A stretch of 64,000 nt of DNA from Whalleya microplaca. Its lineage: Eukaryota > Ascomycota > Sordariomycetes > Xylariales > Xylariaceae. Both the position numbers and the translations under genes were made by a program. The DNA lies in contig MU385742.1 of the NCBI GenBank assembly GCA_022497155.1, forward strand, positions 1 through 64,000, read 5' to 3'. Of this stretch, positions 13,359-26,771 are shown in pieces (position 1 is the first letter of the stretch; each line of letters opens with the position of its first letter). The notes under the pieces were generated by a model that saw nothing but the letters and a program-made list of their open reading frames with translations, was not told the DNA's origin and searched no databases.

Positions 13359-13706
13359 ATGGCATTGACAGATGGGGTAATACTCCAAATCGTAGCCATA
13401 TTGATCATGTGTTTTCCCGCCCTAGTTTTCCTCCGACGTTACATTAGCCGCAGGCAACTCTTCCACAGAGCTCAGCCTGGGCAAGAGATCGAACTGCAAC
13501 CCGAGCCTGACCACAGTGTTATTCCCCCTCGCACTCCCCATCAAACGAGCACAACACTCACGAACGGTAACATCTTTATGCTACGCCATCCACAGCCACA
13601 CACAATCTTTGACGAGCCGTCCCTCTTGGAAAGTGGAGTGTTGTACGCCGCTGTGAGTGCTCATGGACATACCTTTAGCATGCGTGTTGAGAGAAGAATA
13701 TACTAA
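13359..13706 (+). CDS. Possible small single-pass membrane protein
   Basis: An intronless frame of 115 aa. Residues about 6-26 form one hydrophobic segment (VILQIVAILIMCFPALVFL), followed by a basic stretch RRYISRRQ, the usual stop-transfer pattern, then a polar tail rich in Pro and Gln. A TATAAA lies about 230 bases upstream of the ATG. There is no family match that I recognise. The frame is short enough to be fortuitous, but the membrane segment and basic flank favour a real gene. Confidence 0.4.
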   Translation: MALTDGVILQIVAILIMCFPALVFLRRYISRRQLFHRAQPGQEIELQPEPDHSVIPPRTPHQTSTTLTNGNIFMLRHPQPHTIFDEPSLLESGVLYAAVSAHGHTFSMRVERRIY

Positions 13707-14707
13707 TTCTTTCGATTAGAGAACAGTGTCAGATGAGATAGTTATAAGGAGATAGTTATGGTCTAGCGTCCACAGATACGAATTGACTTTAAATGGCCAT
13801 GGCGAAGGATACTGACTTACACGGTGCGAAGGGAAGGGGGGCGGAGGGGGGAGCGGTGTGGGTACATTGAACCACTTGCACAGAGGCGATGCAAGCCACG
13901 ATGCATGCTACCAGTTGACGTGGCATAGCTTGGTCAGATTGTCGATACGGTTGGGTGTACTAGTACTTACGTGTAGTGACTCAAACGAGTACTATGGAGG
14001 AGTGTAAGAATTTCTGTCTGTATCCGATATACCATGCCTTCAAATCGATACCTAATTTCCACCTAGGCACATGTACATTGTACTTTGAGCGTGGAGTGCC
14101 ATGAACAATTGTCTTTGGGTGTGTATGACCATTATATTACTGGCCAATCGATGCTATTGTGAACAACATTGGGTAGTCCATTGGGTCGCGAATGGATATC
14201 TCACCGTCGTAATGGCTCAGTAATATAGGTAACAACCCATGCTGACATATTGAACTCTAACACACGGGCTTCCTTCGCAACAATGCATTGAACGATCCTT
14301 TGTAAAGGTCTCATGTGTCTAGCTGAATTACTCTTATCATGATGTGCTGAATTCATGTTGATATGTAGTCTTATCCTATGATGGGCCGCTTCCTGAATCC
14401 TTTCGCTGCAGAAGTTTACATATTCAGAGGACTGACTCACATCAACTGCCCCCTTAGAGCTTACGTCAACAAAGTGCATTTACGACTCTTATGTCCGTAA
14501 TAAGGCATCCTACTATCGAGGTACAGTTACTGGTAAAAGGATATTGTTACTCATGTATAGGATATCGCAACAGTGTACGTATTTAGATCACTGTCACAAC
14601 GGAAGTTGAGATCCAAGTCATATTGCTTTTTTATTCGAATACATAGAGATCATCCCTTATATCTATATCGATAACACCCCAGTATTGATAACTACGACAT
14701 GATCGCA
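13707..14707. other. Intergenic region, no gene seen
   Basis: About 1 kb with only short frames (longest 92 codons on the minus strand, with no recognisable similarity). A G-rich patch at about 13833-13856 stands out. No repeat or RNA gene recognised. Confidence 0.5.
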
Positions 14708-16935
14708 TCAATAGAACAGCTTACCGCCTGCCAACCCCACCAATCCGGGAAAAATCTAAAGCACAATTCATTAGCCGCGGTCTTCGAGAACAAACATCAT
14801 ACCTCTATAGCACCGAAAGCAATTACGGAAGTTGAAGAAGAAAACATAATCACTCACCGGCGTGCCCAACCCCGTCACGGGATCCCAACCCTCCTTTGCC
14901 GGAAACCCATCGACGCCGCAGCCTACAGCGCTACCACTCGTAATATCCGTCAGGCCCTTGAAGCCCCTGGAATACAACCACGGGTTCAGGAACCCCAAGG
15001 GCGGCCTGCCGCTTGCGAGGAGCGCGTCGTTCACCAAGGAGATGATGCCCCCGGTCAGCGGACAGCTGGCGCTGGTGCCGGAGATGGTGCCCTCGGTGCC
15101 GTTCCAGAAGTACGCGAAGTACAGGCCCTGGGCGGCGATGTCGGGGTAGCCGCGGCCGGAGGCATTGTACAGGCCGGCGTACGCGCCGGCGAGGCCGTCT
15201 ACGTAGGAGCGCGTGGTGGCGGCCTGGTAGCGCGGCGCGGGGAAGTAGTTGCTGAAGCCGCCGCCGGAGGTGTAGTTGCCGTGGCGCACGCCGTCGGGCC
15301 CCGTGAACGCCGGCCGGTACGCGACGACCTCGGGCTCGAAGTTCATCGTCGCGCCCACGGCCGTCACGTACGGGCACGACGGCGGGAACTCCGCCAGGAA
15401 CTGCGTCGTGTTCTTGCCATCGTTGCTGAGGCATGTCCCGTACGTCCCCACTCCGGAGTCGCCGCTCGAGAAGAGGAGCGAGGTTCCACGAGCCCCGACC
15501 TGGGCGAATTGCTGACACACGCGCGTCGCGTACGATTGTGGGACTGTCTGCTCGTCGTCTGCGTAGCTCGTCGTGATAACCTGCGGGAATGACTCTTGTG
15601 ACAGCAGCCAGTTCACCCACTCTAGGTACGGCTCGTTGGTGTTAGTGGGCGTGCTTGGCGACGGGGTGAACGGCGGGCTGCCCCCTGTCGAGTAGCTGAT
15701 GACTGTAGTACCTAGGGTCAGTGTTTTCTCTTTCTCTACACATCGCCGCGTAATCGGGAATTGAAAACTCCCGGACGCATCCTATTGGGGACTTCTTTTC
15801 CTTGGGTTCAACACGGAAGGGGTCATAAATATCTCCGGATGCTACTCACTCGGAGTCTCCCAGCTAATACCTGCGATGGCCTGGAAGTCCAGGTTCGCTT
15901 CTTTCGAGGTCCCTGCTTCGATCTCATTGGGCGTGAGAGCGTAGTCGCCGGGCCCATCCGCGATAGTGAGTTGTGGGAAATCCTTTGCGCTCGAAACTGC
16001 CTCGGGTCGGAACTTGGCGAGGAACAACTCCCCGTCGGTCCGGATAGGGTGCTCGCCCAGGAAGTTGTTGAACCCCACCTTGTTCTTGTCACAGGCCTGG
16101 GTCTTGTAGCCCTTCGTTGAGTACAGTGTCTGGAAGCACTCGGGCGTCACCGAGCTGACGTTGCAGACGGCGTTCAGGGTCTCGTTGCTCGGTGGCTTGT
16201 AATTGGGGTTGAGGTGCACTGGAGCCTCGATGTGATCGAACTTCTCAGCATGAGCGCGGAAGAATGAATTGGTGGGCTGGATGGTATCAATGTGCTTATG
16301 CAGATGAGCCGGAAGAGACCACCTCGGAGCTCGAGCAACTTTACCGCCATCCTTGTGCTCATACACGTGGTATTCCGTGTCGAGGAGGCGCTCGATTGTC
16401 TCTATAGGCAGAGTCACCATGATCCAATCTTTGGCCGAGCTGTAACTCGAGGGCGTGATGCCGTTGTCCCCAAGCCACTCATGGACAAGGTCCAGGGTCT
16501 CGTTAGTCGGCTTAACCAGCTCCTTGACATCATCGCCAGAAAGGTGCTGGCCGTAGCGTTCATGATCCGGATCGGATACTGGATCCTGAAGTTAGAGAGA
16601 ACCCCTTAAGCGTGATGGTGGGCAAATGAGACACCGATTAATAGAACAGTTCATAAACCCCGCGAATCATCGTACAACCCAAATGCGAGTCAAGTGTGCA
16701 ACTGGGAATATCGCATACCTTCGTACAGATGCCTCTCTAACTCTGCAAAATTGCTCTGCTTGACACCAATCTGGAGGTTAATGACATGATCCGCCGGCGC
16801 GCGACTGACCCTCCTCCAATTCCTCGGGACGTGATGCGAGTCCTTGACGCGATATGACGTGCGCGAGCGCACAGGGGTCGCAAGCGCGGCGTGGGCGGCG
16901 AGGAGCGCCGAGACAACAGCACTGAAGCCGACCAT
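14708..16935 (-). CDS. Secreted sedolisin-family (S53) serine-carboxyl peptidase
   Basis: Exons 16935-16719, 16578-15850, 15711-14858 and 14755-14708 join in frame to 615 aa, the usual length for fungal tripeptidyl-peptidase-type sedolisins. The start chosen is the ATG giving MVGFSAVVSALLAAHAALA, a good signal peptide. An S53 prodomain follows (LYEVSDPDHERYGQHL, completed across intron 1; then HIDTIQPT). Catalytic residues: E299 and D303 in KEANLDFQ, D400 in SSGDSG and S529 in ISGTSAS. The C-terminal WDPVTGLGTP and DITSG segments fit the calcium site. Introns are 140, 138 and 102 bp. Enzymes of this family work outside the cell at acid pH, activated by removal of the propeptide, releasing tripeptides or cutting internally; which applies here cannot be read from sequence. 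The coding part near 15 kb is markedly GC-rich compared with its flanks. Confidence 0.92.
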
Positions 16936-18323
16936 GATGACTGACTGACCTGAGAGCAACTATAACTCAGTGGCGAGCAGACCAGAAGTTCACAAGAAGA
17001 GCAGAACAGAGCAGCTGGGGCATAAACCAAGAAAGAAGCTCTCGCGGCCCTCCTTTCTCTTATATTGAATACGACGATACTAGTCCATACAGTAGTCTGA
17101 TATAGCCGCAGCTGCAGCTAACCCTAGCTAGAAGCTGCAATATCAACATTCCAGTCAGCGAGCAGCCAAAAAGCGACCCAATTGGAAGCTCAGGTCGGAA
17201 ATTACATGGCGCTGCGAGACCTCGCACCCGGGAAGATGAAGTCATCACGCCATAAGCAAGCTTTCGCGTTTTTGGAAGGTGAGCCAGAGAAAAAGCCATC
17301 CGCGCTCGTTGCTGGCGGGCCTGGTCTAACTAGGCGATGCCTCGAACTGGAAACACGCTGAAATGCGCCCGTCGACCAGTCGAATCTGGCCTATCCGGCG
17401 CGTCTGATTGATCAATGGGCTGGGTTGCCTATCTACGCCCCCGCTAGCCGAAATTGGCAGATCCTTGGATCAAGCTTTGATCCCACACGCCCTGGTCCCT
17501 GTCCAGCCGGGGTAGGGCTGCTGACATGCTCACATGCTGACGGACCTGTTGATATTGAATAGGAGGACAATAAACAGGTTGCCAGCCTAATGATCCAATC
17601 TCACAGGGGCAATACCCTCCGATTACTTGAGATTCAACCTGGAAATTGACGTTGTGACATGAGACAGTATCGATGAAAAATGCCCAATAATCGAAATATT
17701 GATGACTCGGAAGCGTCGTACGTGAGTACAATGAAGCTATGTGATCTTCGACGCTTGTACAAACTGCTCCACACATATAGATAGCCTTGCTAGATGAGCT
17801 CATCAAGAGGAATACCAATTGACACTATCAGGAATTGAAATGTCAAGTTGTATAGATGGACCGAATATCTTGCCTCAATAGTCATGTATGGTGTCAGCTT
17901 TCTCGTCCCAAGTATCAGACCCAACGACCAACCATAGGTAAGGCAATTCAACTACACACGTACCAAACCAGATACACAATACAGCCTACGCATTCTATCC
18001 ACTGCACCGTAGCCTCACACAACAGCAAAGCACATCCATCACCAAGAAAGAAGAAACCACGAGAAGTCTGAAGCACTGATCAAAGCATCCTCGAAATCGC
18101 TGTCATTGGGTATTATACCACTCACTCACTCACTTACTCACTACCTTAATATCCCTGCCTCCCTATATGCCCACTCCGTGAAAAGAACCCCGTTACCTAT
18201 ATCCCTACCATCACCTCTCCACCACCCAGCCTAAAAAAACCAACCAACCAACCAACCAAGGTATGAACAAGCACCATAATATAACTATATACACACCACC
18301 GACAACAAACCCAACCCCCTCCC
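16936..18323. other. Intergenic region upstream of the sedolisin gene
   Basis: Holds the 5' region of the sedolisin gene and the 3' region of the sirtuin gene, both on the minus strand. No convincing gene; the longest frame (124 codons, minus, 17444-17818) has no recognisable domain. Short simple repeats appear near the sirtuin end: CACT units around 18120-18143 and four CCAA units around 18240-18259. Confidence 0.55.
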
Positions 18324-21300
18324 TCACTGACCCGACCGCCTCAGCCCCTCCAGCGCCTGCGCGCCCTCAAGCGCCTCATGCTGCGCGAGCTCCCATCGCA
18401 GCTGATCCGAGGGACTGGGGGTCTTCTGGTCGTCGTCCGCGACACCACCACCAGAAGCCCTTGGGTGCGGGTGCTTCGGCGGCGGCGGTCTCCGGTGGTA
18501 GTTGGTGGTCTCGTAGGGCAGTCTGACAAGCGGGTCGCTGAAGAACATGGGGAAGTGGGCGACGCGGCTGCTGCTGCTGCGCGCGGGGGCGGGCCCGCGG
18601 GCGGTCGGCGGCCGCGTGAGGGCGATGGGGGGCACGACGTCGGCCAGCGGGCTCTGCGGCGACACGTTCAGGTGCGGCTCCATGGGCTTGATCTTGGCCG
18701 GGGGCGAGTGCTCCCAGCCCGGGTGGAAGGGCGGCAGGACCGGCCCCTTCGGCGGTAGCGTAGTGGTGTTGTTGGCGTTGGTGTTGGTGTTCGTGGTGTG
18801 GGTGGTCGGGAAGGCAGGGCCGAGGCCGCCGCCGCTTCCGGGGACGCTCTCCCGCCTGGTCGCGTCGAGCGATTTTGGTAGTGGGAGGGTGCGCTTCACG
18901 GCTGGCGGGGCCTTGCGCTCGTAAGTGATGTCCGTGATGACCTTCCGTTTCCGCTGGCGGGGGTTGACCTTGACAGCAGCGGTGATGGAGCTCGGTGCCT
19001 CGTATGGAGGTGTCGTGGGCTTTTCCCGAGGTGTCGGTGCCCGGTTCAGTTGGGCTAATCTGACTGGCGTTGGTGATTTGCCTGTTCGTGCTAGCCCCTG
19101 TGCAGCCTTTGTGTATTGATTTTTCGTGTCGCAGCTAGTTAGGAACTTCGCTTTGATAGCAGGCCGCGACTTCAGTTCAGGGTCAGCGGTAGCCTTAATA
19201 GCTGCCGGGGCAGATTTCCTTGCTCTCTTCGCCTTTACAGTAGGACGACACCCGGCGGTAGCAGCTAGGGGAAGAACCGGAGGTGGAACGGGAGTAACTT
19301 TAGGCACCTTGACAGGAGGAATTGGAGAAGGCGATGAAGCAGCTGGTGGGGAATGGCGAGGAGGTGTGTACCCAAGATTGTCGAATGGACGATCTCCAAT
19401 TTTTGCCAGACTTTGAAAGATGTCCCAAACGACATACGCGCCGCATTGATAATCATTGCGCATCGCCGAGGGGTTCTTGGGAGGTGGCCGTAGTTTGGTA
19501 GCCTCAATCGTATGTCGTCTTTTCTCACCGAGGCTCTCCCGCTTCTTTGTTATACTCTCCCTCTTTTTCTCTGCCAAGGCTTCGCGTTTCTGCTTTTCAA
19601 GCTCCAGAATCTCCTCAGGTGACAGCCAAAGATGCGGTTTCCGATCTTTCAGGTCGTCAACCCAAGCGTCACAGTCCCACTCAACCCAGTAGTCTATGAT
19701 GTCGCCCCAGGCACTCTCGGATGGTTTTGTGAAATTGATGAACACAACTTTGCCTCCCTTGGTATGCACGGCTTTGGCAAATTCTTTGACCATCACCTTG
19801 AGCCCATGTACTCGAAGACTTGTACCGAGTACAAGTAGGAGGTCTGGGTTAGAAGAGAGGTCGTGCTGGACTATTGGTGATATCAGATCAGACTGGGGAT
19901 GCTCCTCGCCGTATAGCACAATATCTGGGCGAAGTTTGCCAACGCCTAAAGCTCTCTTTCCCTTTTCTTGACGTGCAGCAGTTGCTCCCGCGCAATGGGG
20001 ACACTCAGGCTGTTCACCTAAGAGGGTGCAAGATTCACGACCGTCTTCGTCCCAATTGCATAGTTTGCCACACACGAAGCAGCGGAGGGCATGTAAAGAA
20101 CCGTGGAGAAACACGCATTCGACCCCTTTATCCTGGAGCGAGGTCAACCGCACGGCACTTCGCGTTGGCACTTCGGAGCTCTGCGAGCTCTGTGAGGCTT
20201 GCCCTGTATCTATACCCCCAGGATCATCCTCGGCCTTCATGGATTCTTGCTTTTCTTTGGTATCTTTCTCTAGATCCGCCAACTGTTGTTTAGCAGACTT
20301 CCTTCTTCGGTTGCCTGCGCCCACTTTCAGGTCGGTAGAGAGACCGATTTTCTTCTCGATCTCATCGATATTCTGGGTATAAACCCTTGCGAGTTTCCCT
20401 ACGTCTCGCAACTGTGCGATAAAGCGATGCGTTGTGGTAGGCTCAACCTCCTTGACTTTCTGTCGTAATGTCGTGGCGAACCGGTAGAAGACAGATGTCT
20501 TCAATGGATCGGCCCATATATTGCTATCAAAGAGGTCTCGGCCTTTCATGTTGCGCAGGCTCGAGGTCGAGCTCTGAGATGATAAGAAGTCTAAGGAGGG
20601 TTGTGTATCCTCGGAATCTGATGAATCCGAACTCTCAGGACTTGCTTGTGAACTACTGTCTGTCGAAGTAATGGTGTTTTCGTAAGGGTCGAAGAGAACA
20701 GGGGGTGGTGATGAAAGAGGGGATGAACTGAATGTTTCGCCAAAAACAACCCTCTTCGGCGTAGTTGTTCTGGTCGGGAAGTCTGGGGAGGCCATAGCTG
20801 GGTAGGGAGCTGAATCTTCTGTTTGAGACGAGGCCTCTGAGAGTTGCGGGTTAGAAAATATGGAATCTTGGCTGGTAGAGGATTGACTAGAATATTCTGT
20901 CATATGCCGAGGTATCGGCGGCCGCAACCCAGACTTCGATCTGGTAAGTCGTTGTGATAATTCTTCGGAGGCCGACAATGCCTCCTGCTTTGATGACAAG
21001 CCATCACGGGCTTCTAGAGATGATTCTTTGGGGTGTTCTGCCGTTGAATCTGTCTCATCTCGACTTCTCGGGTCATCTGAGACTTGTGCATTGTTCCCAG
21101 GTTCCTGCTCTTCTGCACTCTCGGCCGTCTGAGATGTCCTCCTCCGCTTTGCAGGACGCTCACTGATCTGGAAGTCTGAGGATTCTTCCGAGGTATCTTT
21201 TACCCGACTAGCCTCCGCCCGCTCGAACTGAGCCTGGATGAGCGAGTAAAGGCCATTCTCTGACCGAAAGTCCTGCCCAATCGGTTAGCATCAACGCGTA

Positions 21301-21452
21301 TGAATATATGGCGTGTGAGATCGTACTGGAATCCCGGAATTGGTGCTGATCCCGGCACCACTAATAATGACAACTTTCCTGGCTTTACCAAGAGAGTCGG
21401 CCACATCCTGCAGGAGGTCAGAAGACGTGGGTTTGACTTGGACTGTTGGCAT
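18324..21452 (-). CDS. HST3: Hst3/Hst4-like NAD-dependent histone deacetylase (sirtuin)
   Basis: Exons 21452-21327 and 21272-18324 join in frame to 1,024 aa around a 54-bp intron (GTACGA, GCTAAC branch, CAG). The short first exon encodes ARKVVIISGAGISTNSGIP; exon 2 begins DFRSENGLYSLIQAQF, so the intron splits the sirtuin GAGIS..IPDFRS signature. TQNID lies at about residues 341-345, the catalytic His in FLHGSL at about 432, and zinc-binding CxxC pairs at about 440/443 and 466/469, followed by RPDIVLYGE and VLGTSLRV. Two disordered insertions (Ser-rich about residues 90-290; acidic about 350-420) separate these motifs, as is common in fungal Hst3/4 proteins. Yeast Hst3/Hst4 remove acetyl from histone H3 Lys56 in the nucleus and affect genome stability. 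The 350-residue Pro-rich C-terminus is unassigned. A TAA in frame just upstream supports the start. Confidence 0.9.
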
Positions 21453-23109
21453 CTCGGGCAATTAGAAAGCAGCATGCAAAGCAAGAGTCCTCAAGTTGCC
21501 CGCGCCTCCGGACTTTGGAGATAAACTCTCTGGAAATAGCTGAGTATAGCACAATGGCCAAAACTAACTGAAAGTTCAAGTTGGAAACTGTTCAACAGAT
21601 ATGTCTGGTCGTCATCGCGTGAAAAAGGTGGTACAATGTGTTTAATCACAGACGCGACTAAGAGTGATGATGAATATGGTTCCAATGGATATTGCGAGGC
21701 CTCCTCTTCAAGTGATTCACAAAGACCGCTCATCGATTCCCCTCCTCCGTGCTCCTCTGCGCCAAGGCCTCGATATCTGTAGCCTTGGTGGTGGTTGTCG
21801 TTCGATCGGAGTTGAGATGGGCGCATGAGTGGAGCACAAGCACAAGATCGAGTACAAAGACGCGTCAATTTCGAGCAATCGAGACCAGCAGTCGAGTATC
21901 ACAGTGGTCAGCTTTAAATATGCAGTGTTAATTCTGTTGGTGGTGGTGGGTGATACGTCCCAACGGAGACCTGGAACGTTCAATGTTAAATAAAGAGGCG
22001 CCGAATGAGAGCTGCGATGTCGAGGGCCGGTGCGGGACAGCTGGTCGCGTAAGATAGATTGTGAGCACGATCTAGTTTTAGTTTAAGTATAGATAGAGCA
22101 GATGTGCTAAAGGGCGAGATTCTGGTACAATTGGGCTCGGCAGTCGCAGACAAACGGTAGTGTGAACATGGTGATGTTGGAGTGAAGATGCAATAAGGTG
22201 CGGTAGATGCAATAAAGTGTCGTCGATGCAGATGACCGTGGCGCGAACCAACCTTGGAGCTAGTGTGGAGTCGGTACATGTAAACAGCAGTGAACACCTA
22301 CCTGGACCTACATGTACCTACAAGGTACCTGTTCCCCAGCCACACCAGCGGTTTTTCTCTTCTTGTTTAAGCGGTTAGTTAGGCTGGCGGGCTGGCGGGC
22401 TGACACGGGCCGGGGTCGTGGGCACGTGCCACGCGCTAGCTTACCCGACCCCGCTACTTCTGGTTCTTTAACAGTTCCTAACGCGTCGATGCCCATCGCT
22501 AATTATAGCAGTGAACATTGAATGCTCCGAAATAGGTGAAAGTAGGTACATGTACCTCCATGTAACTTGCCCATCCTATCAACAGAAGTGGAATATGGCG
22601 AACTTGTATTGGTTACCGTCACATGTCTGTTGATCATGTAGAGAGCGCCAGATATCATTACATGACATACCTACAGAATATAATAGCACCTCACACAGAT
22701 AATCTCAACACCATTTCACTAGGTAGTTTACCAGTGATATTATTCATGATGTTTTAGCTTATGGTGCCAGTATCATTAATTTAGTTGACTTATTCATATA
22801 GTCCATCCAAAATTTCATATGAAACTTACATGTAGCATTTCTCAACGACTTCGTTAAAAGACTAGCGATACAAGCAAGCGTAGTGTCAAATGTATGTACA
22901 CTCCACCTAAGATGAAAACAATGTTTCACAGAGTACGGAGTAGCTGACAGCTTCCAAGGTTTCAAATTGTCCTGCTAATCACGATAGCCTGCCTAGCATC
23001 AAATTGGTCATGTACATTTGGTAATCCAACTTAAATATAACTACATACATGCAATTACCGCCGGCTTGGTTAAACAACAGTCCGCTTCCTCTATTGATCA
23101 GGACCAGCA
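21453..23109. other. Intergenic region between the sirtuin and P450 genes
   Basis: About 1.65 kb that must include the promoter and leader of the sirtuin gene. Palindromic ACATGT strings with flanking GTAC occur near 22310 and 22545. No frame resembles a gene, and no repeat family was recognised. Confidence 0.5.
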
Positions 23110-25070
23110 TTACTTTCGCACCGGCGTAAGCTGGACAGGCAGTGGCGTCTTCTCCCAGACAATGAAAGTATTCCGCTGCTTTCTCGACCAGTTATGGCTC
23201 CTCGGATCGCTCGAGCGTTGAATGTCAAAGTTGTATATTAAACGGGTAATAATGAGGCGCATCTCCATAAGGGCAAGGCTAGGGGTAGGTAGGTAATGTC
23301 AGTGTGATAATTCTTATAGAATAGCGAGAGCGAGTAGTTCAGCACGTACTTCTGTCCGATGCAATCCCTTGAGCCGGTGAAGAATGGCTTGAAGGCCTCG
23401 CGTGCATCGTTCTCGTATTTTGGATCCCCTAGCCAGCGCTCGGGGTGAAACTCCTCGGGATCCTTCCATAGAGTCGGAGTGCGGAATATCGCCCACGGCC
23501 AGATGCCTATGACGGTCTGCATATGGTTAGTTGACTTAGCCTAGAATTATTGGTAATGGCATTGACTCGAGAATTCGACTCACATCCTTTGGCACAGAGA
23601 CTCCGGAGATGACAGTATCCCTGTCAGTTTGCCGCAAGGAAGCCGTGCCGGTCTGGGGAAACAGCCGGAGCGACTCATCTAAGCAGGCGATGAGGTACGG
23701 CAGACGAGAAACCGCCTCGGCTCTGATTTCGCTTTCGTTTTCAAAAGTCGAGCGGATTTCAGACACAAGCTTCTCCAGCTTGTCCGGGTTGTCGATCAGG
23801 AAGGACGTCAGAGCCGTGAGCATACCGGCGCTGGTTTCGGCGCCAGCTCCTATGATGACCTGTGCATTCGTGATCAACTCCTCCATTGAAGATTTCTACC
23901 ATCTCTGTCAGCATGGACCATAGAGCAGTATAGTCGATAACGTACGTTGTCTCTGTAGAGGCGTATAAGAGGGTTAAGTAAGTCTGGTCTGTCGCCGGCC
24001 GCCACGCGTTTCTCTACCAGAGGGGTTACCATCTGGTCATGGAGGTGCATCATACCTTTGCTAGCGAAGCCTAACACTGGGTTGAGCATGGCGGCCAAGG
24101 TAGGATACATGTTCAGAGCTGTGAGAAAGCCCATGTACTTGGAGCCGTCCATCATGGCCGCGATCCAAGGGTGCAAGCCATCACTCTCCAAGCACTTGAA
24201 CGACTCTCCCACAGTCAAATCGCAGATGATGTCGAAGATAACATAGCGATACCACAATTCCAGGTCTAGAGGGCCCTCTGCGCACTTCTCCCTCAGTCGC
24301 TTCATCATCAAGTCCACATACTTTATTACCATGGGCTCTTGAGCCCTCAGTGAAGCATCCGAGAACCCCGGCGCCAGTGTTCTCCTAAGTATACGGTGGT
24401 ACTCCTTATTTGTCGTGTTCTGTATGTGCTTGGGCAGAAAAGCCGGTACTCCATACATGCCACCCCTAAGGCACAGGCCATTAGCTGGGAGATTCTTGGG
24501 TTGGCATAGAGCGTCATGCCTACATACCACTTAGGAAGCTCGGATGCGCCACCACTCTATAGAATATTTGAATTAGTGTCCAATTCAGATTATTAAGAGA
24601 GTAGTAAATGATATCCCGCGAGTTCCACCGCTACCCGAAGACATATCAAATGCCCCAAGTCGGCCCTCGCGACTTGCTGAAAGGAAACAGATGACGCCTA
24701 ACACGTACCATGACATCGCGCCAGGCGCGCGGGTCGATGAACGAAAGTTCATTAGGCGCAGTTCGCACCACGGGCCCGTACTTCTTGTGATATTTATCTG
24801 AATCGAAGACAAGCTTGCAGCGAAACAAGTCGACAGTCCACCAGACCCGGCTAGAGCGGCGGAGCAGTGGGCCCGGGAATGACGCCAGCGGGTGCAGGAA
24901 GAGGTTGTAGAAAACGTGGCCGGCCACGTAGAGGACAGTCTAGAGAACGGCCAGAGAGAGTCAGTTCGCTCGGCCCTAAAATTCTACGCCGTCCACTGGC
25001 TCCCGAAGCTTACCCCGACAATTAGGGTGCCGGCAACGCCTATCAGGTTTTCCCATTGCAGTATCCCCAT
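23110..25070 (-). CDS. Cytochrome P450 monooxygenase, 7 exons
   Basis: Exons 25070-25014, 24939-24709, 24556-24528, 24465-23946, 23895-23584, 23516-23350 and 23278-23110 join in frame to 494 aa, the usual length. Residues 3-30 give the N-terminal membrane anchor, followed by the proline hinge FPGP. Diagnostic motifs: I-helix GAGAETSA, ExxR in DESLRLFP, HPERW, and the haem loop FFTGSRDCIGQ with the Cys thiolate at about 435. The last splice joins CIGQ to NLALMEMRLIITRL, the expected L-helix. Exon 3 is only 29 nt, encoding most of SGGASELPKW; its borders are the least certain part. The protein resembles fungal P450s of the isotrichodermin C-15 hydroxylase type. It would act at the endoplasmic reticulum with P450 reductase; the substrate is unknown. 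Neighbours include a SDR, an FAD monooxygenase and a transporter. Confidence 0.9.
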
Positions 25071-26771
25071 GGTTCTTATTGGTGTACGCAGCACTCAAGC
25101 AGTAGACAGCTGTCTTCTCCAGTACCGGGACTCCTCGGTAATTGAATGCGTCTAAACAGCAAGACGACGAAGACAAGAGAGATTGGATGCAGATTCTTGA
25201 TCTTGTTCTTTATATATATTCTATTCTATGGGGAGCTAAGGCAAGGGAAGGATTGAAGCTAGCTCGAAGTGTGCTGATGTGATCCATCGGTCTTCTTCGT
25301 CTCCTCCCAGAGGTCGACGACTGATGTAACGGAATCTTCCAGCCACTTACATACCCGAGCTTCGATACAGAGGATAAGGTTGTCCGCGTGGGTCTCTTTC
25401 TAGACACGGCATATGAAACGTTAATCTTGGAGGAGATCCTGGTTGCTGGGCCTAGCAGGTGGATACATCGTAGTGTATTTCCCGCGGCCGAGACCAAAGT
25501 GCCAAGTCTGCACTTAAGTATTGCAACACTAGTGTCTAAGTAGTGCAGCCTCCGTGGTTTGGACATTAGTAATGAAACGATGTACATTGAACGATTAGTT
25601 GTCTGGCAGTTCTGGGCGGTTGTCGTCTCCCTCATACATGTGAAAAAAAATAACGAACACGAGAGGCGAATGAAGTTGATTGTGGGATGATCTCTGATAG
25701 GTTTGATTCTATAAGTGGGAGTATTACCTATATAAGTAAACAATTATACCCACCCCAAATTATACGTGAGGTAGTACATGTATTACACACATATGTCGGG
25801 TATCTTGGTAGTAGTGGACGTCGTGCAGAGACATTACCTAATCCACCAATCAATGAAGTCCGTTTCATCCAGTACATACATACAAGGCTTGTACTGACCA
25901 ATTCAACTCAGCTACGTAAATAATTCAATGGCGATACATGCCTCATCCTTTTAATATAAAGTCGAGTTCGAATTGAGTGCTACCTAACCTAATCATAAAA
26001 TATTCAGTGGGCGTATCTGTATAGCAGTGGTTATAGCCAATGAAAAGGAGATAAGGTTTGTTTCTCCATCGGCTATCATTTTATATTTATGTAAGTATAT
26101 ACTATACCTCCAACTTTTCCTACTAGGTAAAGTGCATTACATCATGCAGTAGACTCTGATCCAAATGTAAATTATTTTGAAAGACATAATGGGAAGCACG
26201 AGACTATTCATCTACATAAGCCCAACTTTGAATCGGCAAGGGACCCCCTCCGGCAGCTCCGGATTCAAGATCTCTGCTAAAGAACAAACCCACGGAGTTC
26301 TATTGTTTCATTGCGCCAGAATTTATGGATTCGTGTAACTGTAGAGTAGTAGACAAATTCAAAGTGTCTGTTGATTGGAAGTGTTTAGTTATGTCCCCGT
26401 ATTTTAAGGTTAAGGTAGGCTATCCTTGAGTCAGTTGTGCCCATGTACAGGTTTCTCCTATTTCAATCTCGATGGAGAGAAAGGTATCAGCATTCTTGAC
26501 TACTTAATAACATATAAGAACTACGTGCTCATGTAAGTTCAATTTCAACAAATGGACTATTCCAAATATACTTGTCAATTGCTACTCTCAGGTTAGGGAC
26601 AATTATCATGTGGAGATTAGGCGCCTTATCACACGTCAACTACAAACCATCATGATTATGACCATTGTATATTCGCCCATATGTATTGAGGGTAGTAACA
26701 TGGACGAGTGTCTAAATAAGAAATGATGCATCAAGTCGTCCGACAGACCCGTGACTGAATATCGCAGTTTC
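25071..26771. other. Intergenic region upstream of the P450 gene
   Basis: About 1.7 kb, AT-rich after 25.7 kb. The longest frame (177 codons, minus, 25210-25743) lacks any recognisable domain and has an odd Ser/Arg-rich make-up, so I do not call it a gene. No repeats recognised. Confidence 0.5.

Noticed and set aside
14699..15592. 297-codon plus-strand frame
   Set aside because: Antisense shadow of the GC-rich sedolisin exon; Arg/Gly/Ala-rich translation without any motif.
25210..25743. 177-codon minus-strand frame
   Set aside because: No domain or similarity, Ser/Arg-heavy composition, lies in the promoter region of the P450 gene.
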